Of a DNA stretch of 27,715 bases, positions 1-7,910 are shown piece after piece. The notes under the pieces were generated by a model. It was not told the origin of the DNA and did not search any database. It worked only from the letters and a program-made list of their open reading frames with translations. Source of the stretch: Clostridiales bacterium (GTDB lineage Bacteria > Bacillota > Clostridia > TANB77 > CAG-508); the NCBI GenBank assembly GCA_003507395.1, contig DNVW01000017.1:1-27715 (forward strand), read 5' to 3'. Positions within the stretch are counted from its first letter, which is position 1, and each line of letters opens with the position of its first letter. Position numbers and translations under genes: made by a program.

Positions 1-11
1 CCCGAAATTAT

Positions 12-41
12 TTTACACTAACTGACAAAGTATGTTATTAT
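12..41 (+). promoter_or_regulatory. Candidate sigma-A promoter for ylmH
   Basis: TTTACA (12-17) and TATTAT (36-41) are separated by 18 bp, each one mismatch from consensus. Transcription would start near 48, just before the AAAGGA ribosome binding site at 51-56. The window starts only a few bases upstream, so an operon promoter further left cannot be excluded. Confidence 0.35.
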
Positions 42-66
42 ATTATATAGAAAGGATGAAAAAATT

Positions 67-873
67 ATGAATAAACAAGAAATATTAACAAGGTATAGCA
101 AGGAAGAAGAAAAACTTCTTGTATCTAAGGTACTTGATAAAATTGAATTCGTTTTGAATAGAAATACAATAGAAAATACAGATTTTTTAGACTTATATCA
201 AAAAGAGTTAGTGAAAGAACTATTAAGAAGTATAAAATTTAATAATTACATATTCTGTGGAGGCAATGAAAATGCAGAAAGAGAAATTTTAATAGTATTT
301 CCAGAAAAATTAAAAGATATATTAAAAGAAGATAAAATAATAGAGAATATTCTAAAAGTTATACAAATCACATTACCAAATGAATTGACAGGAGAATATA
401 ATCATAGAGACTATTTAGGAGGTATTATAAAACTAGGTTTAAAGAGAGAAAAAATAGGAGATATATTAGTTAGAAAAAATGGAGCAGATATAATAATTAT
501 TAAAGATGTAGAAGAATATCTTTTAACAAATTTAGGAGAATTAACAAGATTTAGTAAAGCACAGATAGAAACTAAACAAATATCAGAATTAGAACCATCA
601 GAGGTAATAACACAAAAATTACAAATAATAATTCCACAAATGAGATTAGATTGTATTGTTTCAGAGAGTATAAGATGCTCAAGAACTAACGTTAGTGAAA
701 TAATTAAACAGGAGAGAGTATTTGTAAACCATAAATTAGAAACAAAAAATTCTAAAATATTACATGAACAAGATATGATAACAATAAGAGGAAAAGGTAG
801 ATTTAAAATAAATAATATAATATCGAGAACTAAAAAAGATAAAATAGTATTAGAAATAGAAAAATATGTTTAA
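67..873 (+). CDS. ylmH: YlmH-like S4-domain RNA-binding protein
   Basis: A 268-residue protein of the YlmH family. The C-terminal third is an S4 RNA-binding fold: it begins at MRLDCIVSESIRCSRTNV (about residue 194), continues with the strand VFVNHKLETKN and ends in the typical IRGKGRFKI. The N-terminal two thirds match the family in length and in the segment DYLGGIIKLGLKREKIGD. In Bacillus subtilis YlmH binds the large ribosomal subunit and is reported to act in ribosome-associated quality control; in many Gram-positives it sits next to the ylm/sep cell-division cluster, whose other members would lie left of this window. The ATG at 67 has AAAGGA 10 bases upstream. The stop codon lies 8 bases before the -35 box of the dinB promoter, so dinB can be transcribed on its own. 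Confidence 0.88.
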   Translation: MNKQEILTRYSKEEEKLLVSKVLDKIEFVLNRNTIENTDFLDLYQKELVKELLRSIKFNNYIFCGGNENAEREILIVFPEKLKDILKEDKIIENILKVIQITLPNELTGEYNHRDYLGGIIKLGLKREKIGDILVRKNGADIIIIKDVEEYLLTNLGELTRFSKAQIETKQISELEPSEVITQKLQIIIPQMRLDCIVSESIRCSRTNVSEIIKQERVFVNHKLETKNSKILHEQDMITIRGKGRFKINNIISRTKKDKIVLEIEKYV

Positions 874-880
874 AAAACAC

Positions 881-909
881 TTGACACACAAGAACATGCG
901 TTCTATAAT
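881..909 (+). promoter_or_regulatory. dinB promoter with embedded LexA (SOS) box
   Basis: A perfect TTGACA -35 box (881-886) and a perfect TATAAT -10 box (904-909) are separated by exactly 17 bp. The spacer holds the palindrome GAACATGCGTTC (892-903), which matches the Gram-positive LexA/DinR core GAAC-N4-GTTC with no mismatch. LexA bound there would cover the polymerase site between the two boxes. The arrangement indicates a strong promoter, repressed until DNA damage, that drives the polymerase IV gene 17 bases further on. Confidence 0.9.
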
Positions 910-925
910 AAACATAGGTGATGTC

Positions 926-2137
926 ATGGAAAGAGAAATATTACATGTAGATGTTAATAATGCTTTTCTATCATGGACTGCTGTAGAGATGTTAAAAAAT
1001 GGGTCATCATTAGATATAAGAACAATCCCGGCGGTAATAGGAGGAGACGAACAGCAAAGAAAGGGAATTGTATTAGCTAAGAGTAATCTAGCGAAACAAG
1101 TAGGAATAAAAACAGGAGAGCCCATATATTATGCTAGAAAAAAATGTCCTAATTTACAAGTTTATAAAAGTGATTTTAAAACATACCAAAAATATTCAGA
1201 AATGTTGTATAAATTATTATTGGAATATACAAATAAAATAGAACGTTATTCTATAGATGAATGTTTTTTAGATATGACAAATTGTATACCAAAAGGCTTT
1301 ACATTATTAGATATAGGGAACCAAATAAATGAAAGGGTAAAGCAAGAGTTAGGTTTTACAGTTAATGTAGGAGTAGCACATAACAAATTATTGGCCAAAA
1401 TGGCATCAGATTTTCAAAAGCCAGATAAGGTACATACCTTATTTGAAGAAGAAATAGAAAATAAAATGTGGGGGTTGCCAATATCAGAACTATTTATGGT
1501 TGGAAAAAAGAGTGCACTAAAACTAGAAAAATTAGGAATTAAAACAATAAAAGACTTGGCTAATATACCAAAAGAGAACATAGCAAAAAAGTTTGGAAAA
1601 TATGGAAGCCTAATATGGGAATATGCAAATGGTATAGATTTTTCGGAAGTACAAGCTGTAAGAGAAGTGCCAAAAGGAATAGGCAACTCCGCAACTTTGC
1701 CATATGATATTTCAAATATAGAAGAAATGGAAAAAGTTTTACTAGTATTAGTAGAGCAGGTTTCGTATAGACTAAGAAAACATAAATTACTGGCAAGAGT
1801 GGTTAATGTACAAGTAAAGAATAAAAATTTTGAAACATACTCACATCAAAGAAAAATGACTATACCAACAGATAGTACAAAAATCATATATGAAGAAGCC
1901 AAAACATTACTAACAGAATTATGCAAAGGAGAATTTATAAGATTAATAGGAGTAAGAGTAGATAATTTATCTTCTGCAAAAGAAGTACAAATATCTATAT
2001 TTGATAATGAACAAAATGATAAGCAAAAAAAATTAGATAAAACAATAGATATTCTAAACGAAAAATATGGTTGGAATAAGGTTAGCAGAGCTACAAGTAT
2101 TGAAACAAGAAAAATAATTAAATTAAAAGAAGAATAA
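926..2137 (+). CDS. dinB: DNA polymerase IV (Y-family, DinB)
   Basis: Y-family translesion polymerase of 403 residues when started at the ATG at 926, which follows AGGTGA at 915-920; an earlier in-frame ATG at 866 lies inside ylmH and upstream of the promoter, so it is rejected. Catalytic acids are visible at D9 (HVDVNNAF) and D111-E112 (YSIDECFLDM). The expected steric-gate aromatic is F14. The palm, thumb with helix-hairpin-helix (GLPISELFMVGKKSALKLEK, residues 183-202) and little finger are all present. Near the C-terminus QISIF (355-359) is a good beta-clamp binding motif, so the enzyme should be recruited to replication forks. The residue two after the first catalytic Asp is Asn rather than the more usual Asp. 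Control by LexA is indicated by the box in its promoter. Confidence 0.93.
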   Translation: MEREILHVDVNNAFLSWTAVEMLKNGSSLDIRTIPAVIGGDEQQRKGIVLAKSNLAKQVGIKTGEPIYYARKKCPNLQVYKSDFKTYQKYSEMLYKLLLEYTNKIERYSIDECFLDMTNCIPKGFTLLDIGNQINERVKQELGFTVNVGVAHNKLLAKMASDFQKPDKVHTLFEEEIENKMWGLPISELFMVGKKSALKLEKLGIKTIKDLANIPKENIAKKFGKYGSLIWEYANGIDFSEVQAVREVPKGIGNSATLPYDISNIEEMEKVLLVLVEQVSYRLRKHKLLARVVNVQVKNKNFETYSHQRKMTIPTDSTKIIYEEAKTLLTELCKGEFIRLIGVRVDNLSSAKEVQISIFDNEQNDKQKKLDKTIDILNEKYGWNKVSRATSIETRKIIKLKEE

Positions 2138-2198
2138 AGTATTGAAAAAAGCAACTATATATATTAAAATATATGTAAAATTTTTTAGGGGAAAAATA

Positions 2199-3044
2199 AT
2201 GGCAAAAATAATTGAAGGTAAAATGTTAGCTAGCAAAATAAGAAAAAAATTAAAAGAAGAAGTAGATATATTAAAACAAAAAGGTATAAATCCAAAATTA
2301 GCAGTAATCATGGTTGGAAATGATAAAGCATCAGAGGTATATGTTCGCAACAAAAGTAAAGCTTGCGATGAAATAGGGATAAAATTTGAGGAGTTTTTAT
2401 TAAAAGAAAATACTACAATGGAAGAACTACTACAATTAATAGAAAATCTTAATAACAGAAAAGACGTACATGGAATATTACTTCAAAGTCCTATACCAAA
2501 GCATTTAGATATAAGAAAGGCATTTAATGCTATAAATTACACAAAAGATGTGGATGGATTTAATCCAATAAATGTAGGCAAATTACTTATTGGAGAAGAT
2601 ACATTTATTTCTTGTACACCATATGGAGTTATAAAAATGTTAGAAGAATATGAAATAGAAATAGAAGGGAAACACGCAGTAGTAATAGGAAGAAGTAATA
2701 TAGTAGGAAAACCTTTGGCACAATGTTTATTAAATAAAAATGCAACAGTAACAATATGCCATTCAAAAACAAAAAATTTAGAAAGCATAACAAAACAAGC
2801 AGACATATTATTAGTAGCAATAGGAAGACCTAAATTTGTAACAGCAGATATGGTAAAAGAAGGTGCAACTGTAATAGATGTTGGAATAAATAGAAACGAA
2901 GAAGGAAAGTTGGTGGGAGATGTTGATTTTGATAATGTAGAACCAAAAGTAAAATATATATCTCCAGTGCCAGGTGGAGTAGGACCTATGACAATAGCTA
3001 TGCTTATGAATAATGTAGTAAAAGCAGCAAAACAATGTGAATAA
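2199..3044 (+). CDS. folD: FolD: methylenetetrahydrofolate dehydrogenase / cyclohydrolase
   Basis: Bifunctional cytoplasmic enzyme that oxidises 5,10-methylene-THF to methenyl-THF with NADP and hydrolyses it to 10-formyl-THF, supplying one-carbon units for purines and fMet-tRNA. The 281-residue length is typical. Visible signatures are YVRNK (Y48 and catalytic K52), SPIPKHLD, DVDGFNP, the nucleotide-binding GRSNIVGKP and the C-terminal PVPGGVGPMTIAMLMNN. The start is the ATG at 2199 with AGGGG seven bases upstream; a TTG at 2142 in the same frame lacks a ribosome binding site. The gene begins 61 bases after dinB and ends in a clear terminator, so it may share the dinB transcript after SOS induction besides having basal transcription. 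Confidence 0.95.
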   Translation: MAKIIEGKMLASKIRKKLKEEVDILKQKGINPKLAVIMVGNDKASEVYVRNKSKACDEIGIKFEEFLLKENTTMEELLQLIENLNNRKDVHGILLQSPIPKHLDIRKAFNAINYTKDVDGFNPINVGKLLIGEDTFISCTPYGVIKMLEEYEIEIEGKHAVVIGRSNIVGKPLAQCLLNKNATVTICHSKTKNLESITKQADILLVAIGRPKFVTADMVKEGATVIDVGINRNEEGKLVGDVDFDNVEPKVKYISPVPGGVGPMTIAMLMNNVVKAAKQCE

Positions 3045-3053
3045 AATAAATAT

Positions 3054-3089
3054 AAAAAGGGGGCTTGAATTTTTTCGAGCCTCTTTTTA
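3054..3089 (+). terminator. Rho-independent terminator after folD
   Basis: GGGGCTTGAA (3060-3069) pairs with TTCGAGCCTC (3074-3083), including two G-T pairs, with a four-base loop. The stem is extended by the flanking A-run (3054-3058) and T-run (3084-3088), and the T-run serves as the U-tract. It ends the ylmH/dinB/folD group. Confidence 0.88.
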
Positions 3090-3173
3090 GGTGAATACAA
3101 AAAGTGACTTTTACAGAGTAGTTGAAATATTTGAAATATGCCTACTGCAAGTAAGAAAAAAGAAAGGAACTAT

Positions 3174-3822
3174 ATGGAATATAAAACAATAAGAATAGTG
3201 GATAAACAATATCCAGAAAAATTAAAAAAAATATATGCACCTCCAGAACAATTGCATATAATGGGAAATGAGAATATACTTAATCAAAAAAGCATAGCAA
3301 TAATAGGATGTAGAGAATGTTCTACATATGGAGCAAATTTAGCGAGAAAATTTAGTTATGAATTATCTAAAATAGGAATAAATATAATTAGTGGATTAGC
3401 AAGAGGAATAGATACATATGCACACTTAGGTACTATTATAGCTAAAAGAAGAACTATAGCAGTATTAGGAAGTGGACTAGATAAAATTTATCCTAGTGAG
3501 AACAAAAAAATATGTGAAGAAATAATAAAAAACGATGGAGCTATTATAACTGAATTTCCATTAGGCACAAAGCCAGAAAAAATAAATTTTCCTATTAGAA
3601 ATAGAATAATAAGCGGATTATCTAACGGAATCCTAGTAATTGAGGCTAAAGAAAAAAGTGGAACGTTAATTACAGTAGAATATGGATTAGAACAAGGAAA
3701 AAACATTTTTGTAGTTCCACGGGAATATAACAAGCAAATTTTCGAGTGGAACTAATAAGTTAATACAAGAAGGAGCAAAATTAGTAACGTCAATAGAAGA
3801 TATATTGGAAGAATTAGATTAA
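3174..3822 (+). pseudogene. dprA: DprA/Smf-like DNA-processing protein, frameshifted
   Basis: DprA binds single-stranded DNA and loads RecA during natural transformation. The Rossmann-like core is clear: IAIIGCRECSTYGANLARKF, GINIISGLARGIDTYAH, AVLGSGLDKIYPSEN, EFPLGTKPEKINFPIRNRII and GILVIEAKEKSGTLIT. The frame then breaks at the single base C3720: the uninterrupted frame reads VVPREYNKQIFEWN and stops at 3753-3755. Skipping that base restores GNITSKFSSGTNKLIQEGA and a further 14 residues ending at 3822, which is the normal family ending. The start is ATG 3174, with AAAGGA 5 bases upstream; ATG 3138 has none. Even when repaired the protein is only about 215 residues. It lacks most of the N-terminal helical domain and the C-terminal winged helix of full-length DprA. 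The break may be a real mutation or a base-calling or assembly error. Confidence 0.85.
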
Positions 3823-3838
3823 AATTTTATTAAAAAGC

Positions 3839-3867
3839 TTTTCATTTTTAATATTATAATATATAAT
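3839..3867 (+). promoter_or_regulatory. Possible promoter for the pbp-cysS-ftsH operon
   Basis: TTTTCA (3839-3844) and TATAAT (3862-3867) are separated by 17 bp, followed by GGGAGGA near 3889-3895 and the ATG at 3901. The -35 box matches only four of six positions and the region is so AT-rich that several TATAAT-like boxes overlap, so the exact site is uncertain. Confidence 0.35.
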
Positions 3868-3900
3868 ATAATAGTAAAAATTTAATTTGGGAGGACTAAA

Positions 3901-6480
3901 ATGCGTACCAATAATAAAAAAACAAAAGAATATGAAATAAAGGGAAAGAGAAAAAATAGAAAAGATAAAAAGAAACATTCAAAATTAAAGAAAGTAATAT
4001 TAATATTTTTTATAATTATAATATTAATGGGACTGGCAGGTATTGGAGTATTTGCAGGATTATTCTTTAGTGATAAATGGAAAATAACTAAAGAAGATTT
4101 AGTTATTGGATATAATAATACAATGGTATATGATTCAGAAGGAAACTTTTTATGTGAATTATCTGGAGATGAAAATAGAAAGATAATTTCACTTTCACAA
4201 ATGGGAAAATATATACCAAACGCATTTGTAGCAATAGAAGATGAACGTTTTGAAAAACATTCTGGAGTGGATATTAAAAGAACAGCAGGTGCAATAGTAA
4301 GTTTTATACTTAATGGAGGAAAATCTTCTTATGGTGGTAGTACTATAACACAACAATTAGTAAAGAATATGATGAAAGAAGATGAAGATGAAGGAATAGA
4401 AGGTGTAAAAAGAAAAATTAGAGAATGGTCAAGAGCATATCAGATGGAGCAAATGTTATCAAAAAGCCAAATATTAGAGATATATTTAAATCAAGTATTT
4501 ATGGGTGGAGGAACTAATATTTATGGAGTAGAAAAGGCAGCTAATTATTATTTTAATAAGTCAGCAGCAGACCTAAGTTTAGCACAATCAGCATTTCTAG
4601 CAGGTATAAATAGAGCACCTAATGCATATAACCCATATGGAGAAGAAGATAATACAGAAGCAATAAAAAAAGTAACCAAAATAGTTCTTGCAAAAATGAA
4701 AGAATTAGGAATGATAGAAACAGAGGAAGAATATAACGAAGCAATTGAAACTGTAGATAAAGGATTAGTTTTTACAAAAGGGGAAATTGCAGATACAACA
4801 GATATGTCATATCACACAGCAGCAGCTATAGATCAAGTAGTAGAAGAATTTGCAGAACTAAAAGAAGTAAATACAAAAGAAGCAAGAAGAATGTTATATA
4901 GTGGAGGTTATAAACTATATACTACTCAAGTAACAAACATACAAGAAAGAATGGAAAAAGAATTTTTAAGAGATAAATATATATTTGATTCTAAAAAAAC
5001 TAAAGATGAGAATGGAAAATATAAACATACACAAGCAGGAATGGCAATAATAGAACAATCAACAGGTAAAGTTGTAGGTGTTATGGGAGGCTTAGGAGAA
5101 GATTCTAGCCCATTAGGCTTAAATAGAGCTACGCAAACATATAGACAATGTGGTTCAACAATGAAACCTCTTGCAGCTGTGGCAGCTGGACTAAATGCAG
5201 GAGTAATAACAGCAGCAACAGTATATGATGATTCATGGACTAATTTTGGAAACTGGGCTCCAGGAAATTCAACTGGATATATGGGATTAGCATCTGTAAG
5301 AAGGGGAATAGAGCGTTCATCTAATATAATAAACTTAAAAATAATGTCTAATTTAGGACCAGAAAATTCAATAAAATTTTTAAACTCATTAGGTCTAGAT
5401 ACATATAATGAAGAAGATAATATGTTGTCTTTAGCAATAGGAGGAAGTACACATGGTTCATCTCCACTTCAAATGGCAGCAGCATATGCAGCAATAGCAA
5501 ATGATGGAGAATATATTACACCTATATTTTATACAGAATTAAAAGATTCAAATGGAAACACAGTATTAAAGCCAAAACAAGAAACAAGAAGGGTTATATC
5601 AGCGGAAAATGCATATATTGTACAAAGTATATTGCTTTCTTCTGTAAATGTGGGAATAGCAGGAGAAGGTTGGATTTCTGGTATGGATTCAGCAGGAAAA
5701 ACAGGAACTACAAATAACTATGTAGATAGATGGTATTGTGGATTTACACCATATTATACAGGGGCAACATGGTATGGATTTGACGAAAATGAAAAAGAAC
5801 CATATGTAGGTAATAACCCTTCAGGAGATATCTGGGGAGAAATAATGAGAGATGTGCATAAAAATTTAGCAACAAAGAGATTTGAAAAACCAAGTGGAGT
5901 TGTAACAGCAAAAATATGTAAACAATCTGGTAAATTAGCTACAGATAAATGCAAAGACACATATTGGGAATATTTTGTTTCAGGAACAGTACCATCAGCA
6001 TGCGAAGGGCATACAGAACTAAAAATATGTAAAGATACTGGAAAAATAGCAACAGAATATTGTAAAAATACAGAAACTAAAATATATACTAATAGGCCAG
6101 AGAGAGAACAAAATCCAAATTGGAGTACAAGTGCTGGAGATAAATATAATGTGCCGACTGCAACATGTGACAAACATACTAAACCAGTAGTAGAGCAAAT
6201 AAAAGTACCTAATGTTATTGGAAAAACTGAAACTGAAGCAAAATCAATGTTAAGCAAATTTTCTATTCAATTAGTTTATGAAGAAAACACAACAGCAGAA
6301 AATGGCATAGTATTAAGACAAAGTCTACAAGAAGGTACAGTTGTGGATGTTGGAACCTCAATTGTAATATTTATTAATAAAAAAGTAACAACAGAGCCAA
6401 CTCCAGAAGAGCCAGAAGAACCGGATGAGCCAAATCCAAATCCAAATCCTAATCCTAATGTGAATAGAGTGAGAGAATAA
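3901..6480 (+). CDS. Class A penicillin-binding protein (transglycosylase/transpeptidase) with PASTA domain
   Basis: An 859-residue bifunctional peptidoglycan synthase of the PBP1a family. Order: lysine-rich cytoplasmic tail (1-31), membrane anchor (about 32-56), GT51 glycosyltransferase with catalytic E113 in EDERFEKHSG and GGSTITQQL (145-153), then a transpeptidase with S419-x-x-K422 (STMK), S473-S-N475 and K600-T-G602. All three penicillin-binding motifs are intact. A region with six cysteines (two similar segments, ICKQSGKLATDKC and ICKDTGKIATEYC) follows. One PASTA domain begins near residue 767 (IKVPNVIGKTETEAKSML), and a Pro/Glu- and Asn-Pro-rich tail ends the protein. PASTA domains bind peptidoglycan fragments. 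GGGAGGA lies just upstream of the ATG. The next gene, cysS, starts 16 bases after the stop, which suggests one transcript. Confidence 0.95.
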   Translation: MRTNNKKTKEYEIKGKRKNRKDKKKHSKLKKVILIFFIIIILMGLAGIGVFAGLFFSDKWKITKEDLVIGYNNTMVYDSEGNFLCELSGDENRKIISLSQMGKYIPNAFVAIEDERFEKHSGVDIKRTAGAIVSFILNGGKSSYGGSTITQQLVKNMMKEDEDEGIEGVKRKIREWSRAYQMEQMLSKSQILEIYLNQVFMGGGTNIYGVEKAANYYFNKSAADLSLAQSAFLAGINRAPNAYNPYGEEDNTEAIKKVTKIVLAKMKELGMIETEEEYNEAIETVDKGLVFTKGEIADTTDMSYHTAAAIDQVVEEFAELKEVNTKEARRMLYSGGYKLYTTQVTNIQERMEKEFLRDKYIFDSKKTKDENGKYKHTQAGMAIIEQSTGKVVGVMGGLGEDSSPLGLNRATQTYRQCGSTMKPLAAVAAGLNAGVITAATVYDDSWTNFGNWAPGNSTGYMGLASVRRGIERSSNIINLKIMSNLGPENSIKFLNSLGLDTYNEEDNMLSLAIGGSTHGSSPLQMAAAYAAIANDGEYITPIFYTELKDSNGNTVLKPKQETRRVISAENAYIVQSILLSSVNVGIAGEGWISGMDSAGKTGTTNNYVDRWYCGFTPYYTGATWYGFDENEKEPYVGNNPSGDIWGEIMRDVHKNLATKRFEKPSGVVTAKICKQSGKLATDKCKDTYWEYFVSGTVPSACEGHTELKICKDTGKIATEYCKNTETKIYTNRPEREQNPNWSTSAGDKYNVPTATCDKHTKPVVEQIKVPNVIGKTETEAKSMLSKFSIQLVYEENTTAENGIVLRQSLQEGTVVDVGTSIVIFINKKVTTEPTPEEPEEPDEPNPNPNPNPNVNRVRE

Positions 6481-6496
6481 AGAAATGGAGAGTTTT

Positions 6497-7897
6497 ATGC
6501 AAATAAAATTATATAATACATTAACAAGAACAAAAGAAGAATTTAACCCAATAAATGACAAAGAGGTTAGAATTTATAGTTGTGGACCAACAGTTTATAG
6601 TTATGCACATATAGGCAACTTTAGAGCATATGTTTTTATGGATACAATACGTAGAGTTTTAGAATATAATGGGTATAAACTAAAACATGTAATGAACATT
6701 ACAGATGTAGGACATTTAGAATCAGATGCCGACGAAGGCGAAGATAAAATGGAAAAAGCTGCAAAGAGAGAAAATAAAAATCCATATGAAATAGCAAAAT
6801 ATTATGAAGAAATATTTTTTAGAGATATGAAAAGGTTAAATATAGAGAGACCAGGTATTGTTGCAAGAGCAACAGAGCATATACCAGAAATGCTAGAATA
6901 TGTAAAGAAATTAATAGAAAATGGATATGCTTATGAAACAAGTAAAGGAATTTATTTTGATATATCAAAGTTAGATAAATATCCTGTTTTATCAAATAGA
7001 AATATTGATGAACAAATTGCAGGTGCAAGAGTAGAAGTAGATATGGAAAAGAAAAATCCATATGATTTTGCACTTTGGATTAAAGCCCCAGAAAGCCATA
7101 TAATGAAGTGGGAAAGTCCTTGGGGATTATCATATCCTGGTTGGCACCTAGAATGTTCTGCAATGTCATTAAAATATTTAGGAGATGAATTTGATATTCA
7201 TACTGGAGGAGTTGACCATATACCAACACACCATGAAAATGAAATAGCACAAAGTAAAGGCAGAACAGGTAAGATACCAGCAAAAGTGTGGATGCATGTA
7301 GAATTTTTGCAAGTAGATAATGGAAAAATGGGAAAATCTCTAGGAAATGCATATACATTAGACCAGTTACAAGAAAGAGGAATAGAGCCTCTAGCATATA
7401 AGTTATTTTGCTATACAGCTCATTATAGAGCAAAATTGAATTTTACATTTGAAATAGCAAAATCATCGCAAATAGCATTAGATAGATTAAGAAATGGATA
7501 CTTAAAACATTTAGAAGGTACAGAAATAATAGATAATTCTATCATTGAAGAATATAAACAGAAATTTTTGGAAACAATAAATGATGATTTAAATATTCCT
7601 TTGGCAATGGGAATTGTATGGGAAATAGTAAAGAACGGAAAGAAATCAAAACAATTTGCTGAACTATTATTAGAATTTGATAAGGTTTTAGGATTAGATT
7701 TAGAAAATTCTAAAAAATATGTAGACAAAAAAAATGAAATAGAATTACCACGAGAGATACAGGTATTAATAGAAGAAAGAAAAAAAGCAAGAGAAGAAAA
7801 AAATTGGCAATTATCAGATGAAATAAGAGATAAAATAAAAGAAAAAGGTTTTATAGTAAAAGATACAAAAGAAGGAATGACTATTGATAAAATATAA
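6497..7897 (+). CDS. cysS: Cysteinyl-tRNA synthetase
   Basis: Class I aminoacyl-tRNA synthetase that charges tRNA-Cys in the cytoplasm; 466 residues, normal for the bacterial enzyme. The HIGH-type signature is HIGN at residues 38-41 in PTVYSYAHIGNFRAY. The KMSKS loop reads KMGKS (277-281). Candidate zinc ligands are the Cys in SCGPT, the Cys in WHLECSAMS and the HHENE segment, and the GGVDHIPTHHENE block is diagnostic. The start is ATG 6497, because GGAG (6487-6490) lies six bases upstream and the family begins MxIKLYNTLTR; an ATG at 6485 lacks a ribosome binding site. It lies between pbp and the DUF1189 gene with small gaps, so it is probably co-transcribed with envelope genes, a common but functionally unexplained arrangement. 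Confidence 0.96.
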   Translation: MQIKLYNTLTRTKEEFNPINDKEVRIYSCGPTVYSYAHIGNFRAYVFMDTIRRVLEYNGYKLKHVMNITDVGHLESDADEGEDKMEKAAKRENKNPYEIAKYYEEIFFRDMKRLNIERPGIVARATEHIPEMLEYVKKLIENGYAYETSKGIYFDISKLDKYPVLSNRNIDEQIAGARVEVDMEKKNPYDFALWIKAPESHIMKWESPWGLSYPGWHLECSAMSLKYLGDEFDIHTGGVDHIPTHHENEIAQSKGRTGKIPAKVWMHVEFLQVDNGKMGKSLGNAYTLDQLQERGIEPLAYKLFCYTAHYRAKLNFTFEIAKSSQIALDRLRNGYLKHLEGTEIIDNSIIEEYKQKFLETINDDLNIPLAMGIVWEIVKNGKKSKQFAELLLEFDKVLGLDLENSKKYVDKKNEIELPREIQVLIEERKKAREEKNWQLSDEIRDKIKEKGFIVKDTKEGMTIDKI

Positions 7898-7910
7898 AGG
7901 AGAAACAAAA

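Noticed and set aside
22..49. CTGACA and TATATA 16 bp apart as the ylmH promoter
   Set aside because: Transcription would start inside or after the ribosome binding site at 51-56, so the message could not be initiated normally; the TTTACA/TATTAT pair slightly upstream fits better.
3110..3137. TTTACA and TGAAAT as a dprA promoter
   Set aside because: The -10 box matches only four of six positions and nothing else supports it.
3829..3852. ATTAAAAA/TTTTTAAT inverted repeat after dprA as a terminator
   Set aside because: The stem has only A-T pairs, overlaps the likely pbp promoter and has no distinct U-tract; it is expected by chance in this base composition.
5754..6257. Minus-strand open frame opposite the PBP gene
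   Set aside because: Shadow of the transpeptidase and PASTA coding sequence; no start signal or recognisable protein.
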